Notes: generated from the sequence alone by a model not told the origin. DNA of 64,000 bases from Longitalea luteola (GCF_017356035.1 NZ_JAFIQX010000003.1:660653-724652), one strand, 5' to 3'. Shown: positions 42,423 to 50,476, counted from the stretch's first letter. Made by a program: numbers and translations.

Positions 42423-43316
42423 TTATACAATTATTTGGGTTGCTGCCGGGCGTTTATGCTTCCATCTTCTATGGGACCAAAGCCATATTTCAGGTTGTTC
42501 CCGTATGTCTTTTTCCAGTCTGGCGGTGTGTAATTCAGAAATTTCCCCCTCTGCGGTATTTTTAGCGTCTTCCGTTAAAATTTCCGCAAGTATGTTGTAA
42601 TAACCTCTTTTCAGCCGCTTTATTGTAATGTATACAATAGGATAATTCATTTTTTTGGCAATTTTTTCCGTTCCTCTGAAAACGGGCGTATCCTGGTGTA
42701 GAAAGGTGGTCCACAATGCGTTATCCGGTTGTGGTGTTTGGTCGGCAATAAATGCGGTGGAGGTGATCATTGACTTGTTCTTCACCATGTCTTTATAAGT
42801 GTCTTTCATGGCAATAAGCCCCGTGCCAAAACGCGTACGCATGCGATACATCAATCCGTTAAAATACTTATTGCCGAAGGGGTGATAAACCACAAACAAT
42901 TTTTGTTTACAGGTGAGGCTGAACGTGTTACCTGCCCATTCCCAATTGCCGTAATGCCCCATTACGAGCATGATGCTTCTTCCTTCCTGGTGATAACGAT
43001 CGAAAATAGCTTTTGCCGCCGGGCTTAAAGTGCAACGTTTTAACATAGAGGAACGCGCAATCGTAAGCGTTTTGAAGCTCTCGAGGAAGAGATCACAGAG
43101 GTAGTGATAATAATCCTTGCACATTCTTTTTATTTCTGTCTCTGTTTTTTCAGGGAAAGAATTGCGAAGGTTTTGCAGGGCTATTTTCCTGCGATAGCCA
43201 AAGACGTAGTAAAGGAGAAAATAGAAACTATCACTCACCCTGTATAAGAGTGGAAAGGGCAGGAGGGAAAGTAAATAGACGAACGGTAACAGGATGTAAT
43301 AGATCAGGCCTTTCAT
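42423..43316 (-). CDS. Lysophospholipid/lipid A acyltransferase family protein (LpxL/HtrB type)
   Basis: 297 residues from ATG 43316 (MKGLIYYILLPFVYLLSLLP). A single N-terminal membrane anchor (residues 3-30) precedes the LPLAT domain with the H-x4-[DEN] motif in VMGHYGNWEWAG near residue 120 and later ADQTPQPDNALWTTFLHQDT and VFRGTEKIAKKMNYPIVYIT. The C-terminal WLWSHRRWKHKRP is typical of the LpxL/HtrB group. It adds a secondary acyl chain to lipid A or to an ornithine/aminolipid at the inner membrane. Co-transcribed with a desaturase. Confidence 0.88.
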   Translation of the reverse strand: MKGLIYYILLPFVYLLSLLPFPLLYRVSDSFYFLLYYVFGYRRKIALQNLRNSFPEKTETEIKRMCKDYYHYLCDLFLESFKTLTIARSSMLKRCTLSPAAKAIFDRYHQEGRSIMLVMGHYGNWEWAGNTFSLTCKQKLFVVYHPFGNKYFNGLMYRMRTRFGTGLIAMKDTYKDMVKNKSMITSTAFIADQTPQPDNALWTTFLHQDTPVFRGTEKIAKKMNYPIVYITIKRLKRGYYNILAEILTEDAKNTAEGEISELHTARLEKDIREQPEIWLWSHRRWKHKRPAATQIIV

Positions 43317-43455
43317 AGTATGGTGGTGAAGATAGTTTTTAATGGCCGGATCCAAAATAAATCCGGGATCTTTTCAGGTAAAATAGGTGCTTTTTGAGGG
43401 AAGACTTTAGTTTTCGCTGTCTGGTGCCGGTTCGCATGAATATTCTTCACCCAAT

Positions 43456-43478
43456 AAAAAAGCCGCCTCAGCGGCGGC
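43456..43478 (-). terminator. Terminator of the imine-reductase-like gene
   Basis: On the minus strand GCCGCC-GCTGA-GGCGGC is followed by TTTTTT, immediately downstream of the stop at 43501. Confidence 0.88.
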
Positions 43479-43500
43479 ATTGCTATTTAAAATCGTTCTG

Positions 43501-44355
43501 TTATCGTAGTGTTTTCATCAAAGCGGAAATCCTTTGCTGCCCGTAACCTGCTTCCTGTCCCTTACGAAACAGTTGCTGTGCGAACCGGGCAAAACCGGCG
43601 TCGAGTTTGTTTTCTGCCGAAAGGCGCACCATCAGGTCAAAAGTGCCTGCGCAGATGTCGAGAGAGCTTTGGGGACTGTCATATTTCTCCTGCTGGATAT
43701 CATCGGCAGTGTCTTTGATCATTTGTCCGAGCACGGGCGCAATATTGAGGATCATATTGCCAAGATCTGCCACCTGCAAACCTTCCGACTCGAACAGGCG
43801 GGCACCATTGAGAAAGCCGATCATCATGCCGAACATGCTCGACAATGCGGCGATATCCCATGCAGAGGCGGCGCCGGGCGCTTCACCGAGATAAACGAGC
43901 CCACCGCCGAGGATACGTAGCGTATCTTCCGAAGTAGCCCATGCCGTTTTGTTGCCGGAAAGGAAGATAGGGGTGTGCCCGGTGCCCATTTGGGATGGAG
44001 TGGCGAGGATGGCCCCATCCAGATACCCGGCGCCGCGGGCGCTGAAGGAAGCTGCCATCAGCCGGGCGTCCTGCGGCGTTCCGGTGGATAATTGCACCAC
44101 CGTTTTACCTTTCAATGAAATGCCCTGCAGCAGTTCTTCGGTGATCGCATAGTCCTGCACACATATAAGGATGATGTCGTTCGCTGTTACCGCCTCCTGT
44201 ATGTCGGGCGTATATGCTGCGCCGATGGCACGGAGTGGCAGGGTCTTTTCTTCCGATCGGTTCCATACCGTTACCTTTTTGCCTTTTTCCACTAATAACC
44301 GGGCCAGTACCGAACCCATGGCTCCCAGTCCTATCATCAGTACTTTTTCTTTCAT
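43501..44355 (-). CDS. NAD(P)-dependent oxidoreductase of the imine-reductase / hydroxyisobutyrate-dehydrogenase type
   Basis: 284 residues from ATG 44355 (MKEKVLMIGLGAMGSVLARL). The Rossmann motif GLGAMGS at residues 8-14 and VWNRSEEK near 30 suggest NADPH preference. The middle (YLDGAILATPSQMGTGHTPIFLSG) is typical of imine reductases/reductive aminases, followed by the long helical C-terminal dimer domain with AASAWDIAALSSMFGMMIGF. It probably reduces a C=N or C=O bond of a small molecule. It is divergent from an HxlR regulator, with a palindrome in the shared promoter region, so the regulator probably controls it. Confidence 0.87.
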   Translation of the reverse strand: MKEKVLMIGLGAMGSVLARLLVEKGKKVTVWNRSEEKTLPLRAIGAAYTPDIQEAVTANDIILICVQDYAITEELLQGISLKGKTVVQLSTGTPQDARLMAASFSARGAGYLDGAILATPSQMGTGHTPIFLSGNKTAWATSEDTLRILGGGLVYLGEAPGAASAWDIAALSSMFGMMIGFLNGARLFESEGLQVADLGNMILNIAPVLGQMIKDTADDIQQEKYDSPQSSLDICAGTFDLMVRLSAENKLDAGFARFAQQLFRKGQEAGYGQQRISALMKTLR

Positions 44356-44428
44356 CTTGTGTTTATTTTTATTACACAAAGTGAAGGATTTCGGGAACGA
44401 TGGGCAATACGGGTGAATTTGTTCAGAT

Positions 44429-44446
44429 AGGGATAATTTTATCCCT
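44429..44446. promoter_or_regulatory. Candidate HxlR operator AGGGATAA-TT-TTATCCCT
   Basis: 8+8 base perfect inverted repeat in the divergent region between the reductase and HxlR genes. Its right arm falls where the -33 box of the HxlR promoter (-7 at 44465) would be, so binding would repress hxlR and could also control the reductase. Confidence 0.7.
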
Positions 44447-44464
44447 GTAAATTCCGATCATGTG

Positions 44465-44472
44465 TAATTTTG
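44465..44472 (+). promoter_or_regulatory. Bacteroidota -7 element TAATTTTG for the HxlR gene
   Basis: Exact TAnnTTTG match 22 bases before the ATG at 44495. Confidence 0.6.
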
Positions 44473-44494
44473 CCCGTGTAAAACGCCTGGCGAT

Positions 44495-44863
44495 ATGTAT
44501 GAGAAAAAGATTCCAAAGGATTTTTCCTGCGGCTTTACTGTGCTGATGGAGATCATCGGCGGTAAATGGAAACCGTATTTGCTGTTCCTGATTAGTAATG
44601 GCGTGCGCCGCCCCAGCGACCTGCATCGCAAGGTGCCCACGGCCACCCGCAGGGTGCTGAATCTGCAACTGAAGGAATTGGAATTTCACGGCATCATTGG
44701 TAAAAAGATCTATGCCGAACTGCCGCCGCATGTGGAATATTACCTGACCGATTTCGGTGAGTCATTGTTGCCCGTCATCAATGCAATGGATGCATGGGGT
44801 GGTGGTTACAAGCATCAATTTGAGCAATTGATGCTAAGGAAGCAGGTACCCGGAGAGGCTTAA
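44495..44863 (+). CDS. HxlR-family winged-helix transcriptional regulator
   Basis: 122 residues. The HxlR opening is clear: CGFTVLMEIIGGKWKPYLLF (Cys12 followed by the conserved GGKW), then the helix-turn-helix RRPSDLHRKVPTATRRVLNL and QLKELEFHGIIGKKIY with the wing LPPHVEYYLTDFGESLLPVI. HxlR proteins often sense electrophiles or quinones through the N-terminal Cys. It is divergently transcribed from the reductase, with an AGGGATAA palindrome between them, so auto- and cross-regulation are likely. Confidence 0.9.
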   Translation: MYEKKIPKDFSCGFTVLMEIIGGKWKPYLLFLISNGVRRPSDLHRKVPTATRRVLNLQLKELEFHGIIGKKIYAELPPHVEYYLTDFGESLLPVINAMDAWGGGYKHQFEQLMLRKQVPGEA

Positions 44864-44889
44864 TGGCCAGCCTTTTTTATTTTACAACT

Positions 44890-45060
44890 TTAGCTATGGT
44901 TAACCTCAACCGTGCGGGATCTTCTTTGTTCTTTACGCTGCAGGTAAAACCTTGCGATTTCGCTCATAGTAATGATAGCGCCACCCAAAATACCCAGGTC
45001 TTTGATGACCACGCGGCCACGTCCGGGCAAATAAGGAAACCCCGATTGTGCATCGCCCGC
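44890..45060 (-). pseudogene. C-terminal remnant of a DUF417 (YkgB/RclC-like) membrane protein gene
   Basis: On the minus strand the frame from 45060 to the stop at 44890 encodes DAQSGFPYLPGRGR, then VVIKDLGILGGAIITMSEIA and RFYLQRKEQRR. The 'GR-VVIKDLGILGGAIIT' block is the conserved end of DUF417 inner-membrane proteins, normally about 170-190 residues long. Only the last 55 or so residues remain, and no start codon is present. The frame is continuous with that of the AraC gene: the AraC stop codon TGA (45063-45061) directly precedes it. A deletion that joined the AraC end to the DUF417 end explains this. Confidence 0.65.
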
Positions 45061-45912
45061 TCAATCTTTGATATTATTGTTACCTGGCAAAAGGGTGTCG
45101 GCGCGTGTGGCAAATTGAACAGGCGTAGCACCGATCATGCGTTTAAATGCATGATTAAAATGGGCGTCATCTGTAAAACCAAGGTAGCTGGCCGTTTCTT
45201 TCGGTGATAATCCCGACTGCTTCAGCAATGCTTTTGCATTTTCAATTTTCATCTTTAGCACAAACTGGTAGGGCGACACGCCTACTGATCTTTTAAAAAG
45301 CCTTGAAAAATAAAAAGCGCTTAGATGTGCCTGGCCCGCAAGGTCCTGCACGCTGATATCTTCGAAAATATGCGCATGACAGTAATCGATAACCTTTTTT
45401 AACTGATAAGCGGTAAGTTTTCCTTTAGCTGCTTTGTAAACAGTCGTACGGCCATAGTGCTCTGCCATGTAGGCCGTTAAAGAAATGACCAGTGAATCGC
45501 CATATAACTTACCCGACCAGCCATCTTTTTTGATCTCCTCATGGAATGCCCTGGCGATTCCCATAATAAATGGATCATTGACGCCCCGCTTTTTTTCCCA
45601 GACCGGCTGAGGCATTTGCATCGTTTCTTCCATCCATGCCGTATCGATCGACATGGCAAAGCCATGCAATGATTGCCGGAACCTGGTTTCTACGCAACTG
45701 CCGGGCGGAATGATACTCATATCGCCTTTGTCATATATCTTTCTCCAGATCCCATTGCTCATTTTCCATTCAAGCAGCACAGGGTCACCAACATTGATAG
45801 CTATGCGGTGGCAGCGCGCATCTTTAGTGAAAAATGGCTGATTCGCAGGTGCTGTGAATTTTTCAATAACAATGCCGTTCCATGAAGTATATTGATAGGT
45901 CTCACGTTGCAT
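45061..45912 (-). CDS. AraC-family transcriptional regulator (next to DUF417 remnant)
   Basis: 283 residues from ATG 45912. The N-terminal 170 residues form an effector or cupin-like domain (GDPVLLEWKMSNGIWRKIYD, GDMSIIPPGSC). The C-terminal double helix-turn-helix is clear: VIDYCHAHIFEDISVQDLAG, LSAFYFSRLFKRSVGVSPYQ, SPKETASYLGFTDDAHFNHA and FKRMIGATPVQFA. The last 15 residues (TRADTLLPGNNNIKD) run past the usual AraC end and may be altered by a deletion. It lies 50 bases downstream of the NmrA-like gene, and probably regulates it. Confidence 0.88.
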   Translation of the reverse strand: MQRETYQYTSWNGIVIEKFTAPANQPFFTKDARCHRIAINVGDPVLLEWKMSNGIWRKIYDKGDMSIIPPGSCVETRFRQSLHGFAMSIDTAWMEETMQMPQPVWEKKRGVNDPFIMGIARAFHEEIKKDGWSGKLYGDSLVISLTAYMAEHYGRTTVYKAAKGKLTAYQLKKVIDYCHAHIFEDISVQDLAGQAHLSAFYFSRLFKRSVGVSPYQFVLKMKIENAKALLKQSGLSPKETASYLGFTDDAHFNHAFKRMIGATPVQFATRADTLLPGNNNIKD

Positions 45913-45961
45913 GCACCGCAAAACAAGCCATTTTTTGATTGTCAGGAGTAATTATTTCCAG

Positions 45962-46852
45962 CTATTTTCTGACAAGATTGTTTTTGTGCTTTTGAATGAA
46001 TTGCAATAAAGTGGTTGGTTTTCTTCCCGTGATATGCTCAAAATTATCAAACGTATCTGCTTTCTCCACTAAACTTCCATCTGCCTGCCTGCTGAAGACA
46101 TTTACCAGGCAACGCGAGTATGTAGGATCGAAGCCTGCAGCAACCACCCTTTCATAAAAAACAGATGGGGGATTGTTGATATATGTGAAAGGCTGGTTAA
46201 GCACGGTGGAAAACAGCGCTGCGATTTGAGGGAATGATGCAATGTCATAGGCCAATGGAATTGACTGACCGCTGTATCGCTCAGGGGCAAGTAATACTTT
46301 GGATGCCACCAATGCAATGTCTTCGCAGTCTACCCAGCTTACAGTGGCATTGCCACTATACCATTGTAGTACGCCATTGCCATCGATGATCTGGCCCAAA
46401 CCCAATAGCAATTGCATATAGGAATTGGGATGTAAATGCGTATAGGAAATACCAGAGCGTTCAATGTAGGCTTCAACCAGCTGATGCCAGCCAAGGTGTA
46501 CAATTGTAGTGTCAGGGCTCGCATAGGCCCCACTGTGAACTATATGTTGCACACCAACCACTTTAGCTGCATCCACCACCGCCTTGCTATGCGCCAGCAT
46601 GTTCACGGTATAGCCTGTTAACAGGTAAACCGAGTGGATCCCCTTCATTTTCCCGATCAATGCGCCCAGTCCGTCTTTTTCAAAACTATCCAGGTCAATG
46701 GTCACTGTTTTGATCCCTTTTGCAGAAAATTCCACCGCATCAGCATCCGTTCTTACCGATGCAATGACTTCAACGCCTGGAGCCGCAGCCAGCAGGTTAA
46801 CCAGGCGGCGGCCGATCTTTCCGGTTGCACCGAAAACCAATATTTTATTCAT
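45962..46852 (-). CDS. NmrA-like / NAD(P)H-binding atypical SDR protein
   Basis: 296 residues from ATG 46852. The N-terminus (NKILVFGATGKIGRRLVNLL) is the GxxGxxG dinucleotide site of NmrA/QorB-type proteins; VYLLTGYTVNMLAHSKAVVDAA, SGISYTHLHPNSYMQ and VSWVDCEDIALVA follow in the usual order. It lacks the Tyr-x3-Lys pair of classical SDRs at the usual place, so it may be a redox sensor or a quinone oxidoreductase. Its AraC neighbour downstream suggests one inducible unit. Confidence 0.85.
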   Translation of the reverse strand: MNKILVFGATGKIGRRLVNLLAAAPGVEVIASVRTDADAVEFSAKGIKTVTIDLDSFEKDGLGALIGKMKGIHSVYLLTGYTVNMLAHSKAVVDAAKVVGVQHIVHSGAYASPDTTIVHLGWHQLVEAYIERSGISYTHLHPNSYMQLLLGLGQIIDGNGVLQWYSGNATVSWVDCEDIALVASKVLLAPERYSGQSIPLAYDIASFPQIAALFSTVLNQPFTYINNPPSVFYERVVAAGFDPTYSRCLVNVFSRQADGSLVEKADTFDNFEHITGRKPTTLLQFIQKHKNNLVRK

Positions 46853-46988
46853 TTCTACCAATTTTTATAAAGGTGTTATGCCGGGGAGAAAGAGGGTTGT
46901 AAAAACCTGCTTTTTTGTGGGAGGCGGATGTGGCAACGAAGCGTTCAATACTACAACTTGGAAATAAAGGGGCGTTCTTTTCAATATA

Positions 46989-47084
46989 CCCATTCTAACT
47001 TTGGCCGAGGTTGAAACCTTTGCAGCCCTTACCGGGAGCCGGTTTGAGCGCTCCCCGGATGGGTATCCATTTAGATAGAATGGG
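46989..47084 (+). ncRNA. Candidate structured leader RNA upstream of the glycine-rich membrane protein
   Basis: CCCATTCTA (46989-46997) pairs perfectly with TAGAATGGG (47076-47084) and encloses three smaller hairpins: GAGGTTGAAACCTT (about 47007-47020), CCGGGAG...CTCCCCGG (47032-47058, one bulge) and ATGG-GTAT-CCAT (47059-47070). The multi-branched arrangement, 80 bases upstream of the ATG at 47166, is like a riboswitch or other cis-regulatory RNA. No known class was recognised, and the surrounding 46853-47165 spacer has no coding quality. Confidence 0.4.
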
Positions 47085-47165
47085 CAATTTTCTAAACACT
47101 GCTCCGGGAAACCCTTTGGAATAAAGTGAGCACGAAAATTTCCGTATTAGAATAAAACAAATGTT

Positions 47166-48185
47166 ATGGAAGCGAGATTTGAAAAATCCAGCGTGATGAG
47201 TGATCCTGGGGTAGTACTTGCTTCAGTAAAGCGCATTTCTTGGGCCGCAGTATTTGCTGGTGTGCTGATAGCGGTCGTGATACAAATTACCCTTGGCTTA
47301 CTAGGTATAGGTATTGGTTTGAGTACTGTTGATCCGAAAACGGAAGAAAACCCGGCGCAGGGCCTTGGCGTTGGCACTGCGATCTGGTATGGGTTGTCGA
47401 GCCTGATAGCGCTGTTTGCGGGTGGTTGGGTGGCCGGCCGGCTGTCAAGGACCAACCAGGGATTTGATGGCGGCATCCATGGCCTCTTAACCTGGAGTAT
47501 CGTGTCTTTGCTTACGTTGTATTTTGTTACAACCGCGATAGGCAGTATCCTGGGCGGAGTAGGCAGGCTCGTCGGAAACACATTGGGTGCCGTTGGTAAT
47601 GTGGCCCAAAGAGGAGTTGAGGCAGCAACACCTGAGATCAGGGAGCAGCTGCAAAACGTAGACCTCGGTAAGCTTAAGAGTGAGGCAGCACTATTACTTC
47701 GCCAGACCGGAAAAGCCGAACTGCAACCCGCTGCATTGGAGGACAGGGCAAAACAGTCAGTCGATAAAGCAGGAAGCACAGCCGGCAACATCGGTGCAGC
47801 GCCACAATATACAGATGCGCAGGTAGACGGATTGCTGGGGCAGCTTTTTGCCGAAGGAAAAGATGTTGCGCAAGAGGTGGATAGAGATGCAGTTGTGAAT
47901 GTTATTGTTGCGCGAACCGGTAAAAGCAGGGCAGAAGCGGAACAGATCGCCGACAATTGGGTAGCTGCTTCAAAACAGGCTTCTGCCAAAATGCAGGAAG
48001 TGAAACAGCAGGCAGAGGCCAAAGCGAGACAGGTAGCAGACGATGCTGCAGATGCGGCTTCAACGGCAGCCATACTTGCTTTTGTAAGTCTGCTGCTGGG
48101 AGCGGGTGTAGCATGGTTTGGTGCAAAAAAAGGAACCGACTCAAAGGATGACGAAGTAGTTACTACCCGGTCAGCGCTGGCATGA
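47166..48185 (+). CDS. Glycine-rich PhnA-like membrane protein
   Basis: 339 residues. The N-terminus (SWAAVFAGVLIAVVIQITLG then LLGIGIGLSTVDP) and WYGLSSLIALFAGGWVAGRLSR, FDGGIHGLLTWSIVSLLTLY are the conserved helices of a family common in Sphingomonads and Bacteroidota, often named 'PhnA-like'. A long soluble, Ala/Gln-rich coiled-coil segment (about 155-285: AALEDRAKQSVDKAG... KQQAEAKARQVADDAADAAS) follows, and a last helix (AILAFVSLLLGAGVAWFGA). Similar to envelope-stress or desiccation proteins, but function is unknown. A long antisense ORF over the gene is a composition artefact. Confidence 0.7.
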   Translation: MEARFEKSSVMSDPGVVLASVKRISWAAVFAGVLIAVVIQITLGLLGIGIGLSTVDPKTEENPAQGLGVGTAIWYGLSSLIALFAGGWVAGRLSRTNQGFDGGIHGLLTWSIVSLLTLYFVTTAIGSILGGVGRLVGNTLGAVGNVAQRGVEAATPEIREQLQNVDLGKLKSEAALLLRQTGKAELQPAALEDRAKQSVDKAGSTAGNIGAAPQYTDAQVDGLLGQLFAEGKDVAQEVDRDAVVNVIVARTGKSRAEAEQIADNWVAASKQASAKMQEVKQQAEAKARQVADDAADAASTAAILAFVSLLLGAGVAWFGAKKGTDSKDDEVVTTRSALA

Positions 48186-48286
48186 CCTATTCATTCGGCG
48201 CTATAACTCCACTGCAAGTACATCAGGGAAAAAGGGCTGCTCCATAGCCCCATATTGGCGAGCGTACAAATTTCTTACTAAAGAGA

Positions 48287-48323
48287 GAAGGGTGCCTATC
48301 TATTATCGAGTTAGGTACCCTTC
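48287..48323. terminator. Bidirectional terminator hairpin
   Basis: GAAGGGTGCCTA (48287-48298) pairs with TAGGTACCCTTC (48312-48323), 12 bp with one G-U, between the convergent PhnA-like and SDR genes. Confidence 0.75.
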
Positions 48324-48401
48324 CACTGTATTATTCTAATGTGCCGCCGTATACGGAATCGGATCGCTTTTAATTAAAATCTGCAAAATGAATGGCATAC
48401 A

Positions 48402-49157
48402 TCAGTTGCTGATACCCTGGGCAAAGCCGCCATCAACCGGTAGCTCTGCTGCCGTTGTGAAAGTAGCTTCAGCTGCGAGATACAGTGCGGCTGCAGCCAC
48501 TTCCTCAGCTGTGCCATGGCGTTTTAGCGGCGTAACTTCATTGCCTTGTTTGATAAATTCTTCGCGGTCTTTTTCTGTCAGACCGGCCACTCCCATTGTA
48601 GGTGTTAGAATGAAACCGGGTGCTACTGCATTCACCCGTATTTTTCGGGGCAACAATTCAGCTGCAATTACTTTTGCAAATGCTTTCACTGCTTCTTTAG
48701 ATCCTGAATAAGCGCTTAAGCCGGGAAAGATACGGTCATTGGCGACAGTAGTAAATATGATAGCGCCGTAATCATTGATAAGCGGCTCCAGTTGCTGCAC
48801 TGTAAAGAATGCGCCTTTTGTATTGATACTAAACTGCCGGTCCCACGATTCTTCTGTAACCTGTTGTAGTTCTTGTATTTCGGCTATACCATGGTTTACA
48901 AACAAATAATCAATACGCCCTAATCGTTCTGCTACAACCTTGCGTAGTTCTTTTATGTCGGTTATACTTGAGGCATCTGAACGAAATAAATGTGCTGTAT
49001 TGGTTGAAAGTTGTTGTCGCGCTTCATTAATTTTTTTCTCATTGCGGCCGGTTGATACGACTTCCGCGCCTTCCATCAACAACGCTTTAACGATAGCCAA
49101 ACCCATACCGTGAGTACCACCTGTTACAACTGCTTTTTTGCCTTTGAATCTATTCAT
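48402..49157 (-). CDS. Classical SDR-family oxidoreductase
   Basis: 251 residues from ATG 49157 (MNRFKGKKAVVTGGTHGMGL). TGGTHGMG cofactor site, VNHGIAEIQ, the active-site Thr/Tyr/Lys pattern (IIFTTVANDRIFPGLSAYSGSKEAV) and VNAVAPGFILTPTM. It should be a cytoplasmic NAD(P)-dependent dehydrogenase of unknown substrate. It is followed on the same strand, in reading direction, by no gene; the AraC regulator lies upstream on the same strand (gap 180 bases) and probably controls it. Confidence 0.88.
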   Translation of the reverse strand: MNRFKGKKAVVTGGTHGMGLAIVKALLMEGAEVVSTGRNEKKINEARQQLSTNTAHLFRSDASSITDIKELRKVVAERLGRIDYLFVNHGIAEIQELQQVTEESWDRQFSINTKGAFFTVQQLEPLINDYGAIIFTTVANDRIFPGLSAYSGSKEAVKAFAKVIAAELLPRKIRVNAVAPGFILTPTMGVAGLTEKDREEFIKQGNEVTPLKRHGTAEEVAAAALYLAAEATFTTAAELPVDGGFAQGISN

Positions 49158-49338
49158 TGTTACAATTGATTTGTTTAATGAAATGTTGATACAATGTCTG
49201 CCCATCCCTGAGTCAGGGAGTTTGCTTGCTAAATACCAGCTTTATCTCCTGCATGCCGGAGAGTACCGATAGTTTGGCAACTTGCATTATTGTCAATCAA
49301 AGATAAAAGAGGGCTTTATGCCAGTGGCTTTGAAAATG

Positions 49339-50241
49339 TCAGGAAATGCTTTGAAAATTTCGAAATTGCGAAGGGCTGTTGCCGGTAAGTCGCCGAAAGA
49401 AAACGGAAAAGTATTCCTGATTATCGAAATGAAGTTCATCTGCAATTTGTGAAATGGTAAGGTTGGTTTGCCGTAGCAGTGACTTTGCATGATGTAACCT
49501 TGCCTGGTGAATAACCTGCAGCGCCGTTTGGCCACTTATCTTTTTAGCTATTTGCGTAAGATATTTGGCGTTTATATGTAGTTTGTCTGCGTATTGCTGT
49601 ACGGCATCTGACTTCATAAAATATTCTTGAACCAATAGCATAAAAGCATTGTAAATTTCTTGTTCCCGGTTAAAACCAGTTGCAGCTGTTGTCTGTGGTT
49701 GATACAGATTTCTGCCTTTAAGTAATAGTATATTCAGATAATTTTTAAGTATTTCCCTGGTATAAACGGTGTGATTGTCGTATTCCAAATGTATTTGGCT
49801 AAAAAGGGTGGCAATACTGTCTGTATCCTGTTTATTTAAAACGATGCCAGGAGAGTTGAGATGGTTAAAGAAAGGGAAGTCGTGGGGAAATGCAGAGCGG
49901 GAAGAAGACATATGTATGAACTCGGGTTTGAAAAGGATGGTAAATCCGTTGCCAGGCTCATTGGAAGGTTGTCCTTGGCATGACTGTAACCGATGGGGGC
50001 TTATAAAAAAAAGCCTGCTAATGGCGGCCGGAAACACATATTGGCCGATGGTTATCTCGCAGGTCGGATTTAATTCAAATACAATTTCAAAATAATGATT
50101 CTGGTAGGGCAAATCGTGAGCACAGCCATTGAAAAGCGCTTCGGTCCAGTTGGATATCATAAAATCAGGAAACCTGCTTGCAGGCAACCGGGTTGTTTTG
50201 GTATAATCTTTAATTTCCCTGAACTGTTGAATTGCTGGCAT
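49339..50241 (-). CDS. AraC-family transcriptional regulator (next to SDR)
   Basis: 300 residues. An N-terminal effector domain (HDLPYQNHYFEIVFELNPTC, RLFFISPHRLQSCQG) is followed by a C-terminal double helix-turn-helix: MLLVQEYFMKSDAVQQYADK, LHINAKYLTQIAKKISGQTA, LQVIHQARLHHAKSLLRQTN, then LTISQIADELHFDNQEYFSV and FFRRLTGNSPSQFRN. It likely regulates the SDR gene 180 bases downstream. The same AraC plus NAD(P)-oxidoreductase arrangement is seen at 45-47 kb, so the window holds two independent versions of this pair. Confidence 0.9.
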   Translation of the reverse strand: MPAIQQFREIKDYTKTTRLPASRFPDFMISNWTEALFNGCAHDLPYQNHYFEIVFELNPTCEITIGQYVFPAAISRLFFISPHRLQSCQGQPSNEPGNGFTILFKPEFIHMSSSRSAFPHDFPFFNHLNSPGIVLNKQDTDSIATLFSQIHLEYDNHTVYTREILKNYLNILLLKGRNLYQPQTTAATGFNREQEIYNAFMLLVQEYFMKSDAVQQYADKLHINAKYLTQIAKKISGQTALQVIHQARLHHAKSLLRQTNLTISQIADELHFDNQEYFSVFFRRLTGNSPSQFRNFQSIS

Positions 50242-50322
50242 ATAATAAAACTTACTACTATTACATGCAGCATTTATTAAAAGTTTAGTATAATGTAGTG
50301 ATTATTTGAACCCCTCAAAAAC

Positions 50323-50355
50323 AAAAAAGGACCGTTCTTTCGAACAGCCCTTTTT
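50323..50355 (-). terminator. Terminator of the tRNA-Glu transcript
   Basis: On the minus strand AAAAAGGGCTGTTC pairs with GAACGGTCCTTTTTT around a GAAA tetraloop, 14 pairs with two G-U, followed by a T-rich tract. It lies 27 bases past the tRNA 3' end. Confidence 0.92.
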
Positions 50356-50381
50356 CAATTTTGCCAAGGTTGAAACCTTTG

Positions 50382-50453
50382 TACCGCGTACGGGATTCGA
50401 ACCCGTATCACCACCGTGAAAGGGTGGTGTCCTAGCCCTTAGACGAACGCGGC
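50382..50453 (-). tRNA. tRNA-Glu (anticodon TTC)
   Basis: The minus strand folds as a cloverleaf: acceptor GCCGCGT with ACGCGGT, D-arm GTCTAAGGGCTAGGAC, anticodon stem CCACC/GGTGG with loop CTTTCAC (anticodon TTC), and T-arm ACGGG-TTCGAAT-CCCGT. CCA is not encoded. An exact TATCTTTG promoter lies just upstream and a strong terminator downstream, so it is a single-gene transcript. Confidence 0.95.
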
Positions 50454-50468
50454 TCGTTTTTGGGAGTG

Positions 50469-50476
50469 CAAAGATA
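50469..50476 (-). promoter_or_regulatory. TATCTTTG -7 element of tRNA-Glu
   Basis: On the minus strand TATCTTTG matches TAnnTTTG exactly and lies 15 bases upstream of the mature 5' end. The same element, followed by GC, is used three times at the rRNA-like leader at 63.5-63.8 kb. Confidence 0.75.

Noticed and set aside
44863..45207. Plus-strand 114-residue ORF after the HxlR gene
   Set aside because: It overlaps the end of the AraC gene and the DUF417 remnant, both better supported on the minus strand.
47147..48073. Minus-strand 308-residue ORF rich in Ala, Ser, Cys, Pro
   Set aside because: It is antisense to the glycine-rich PhnA-like gene. The composition is a mirror of Gly/Ala-rich codons and no domain is visible.
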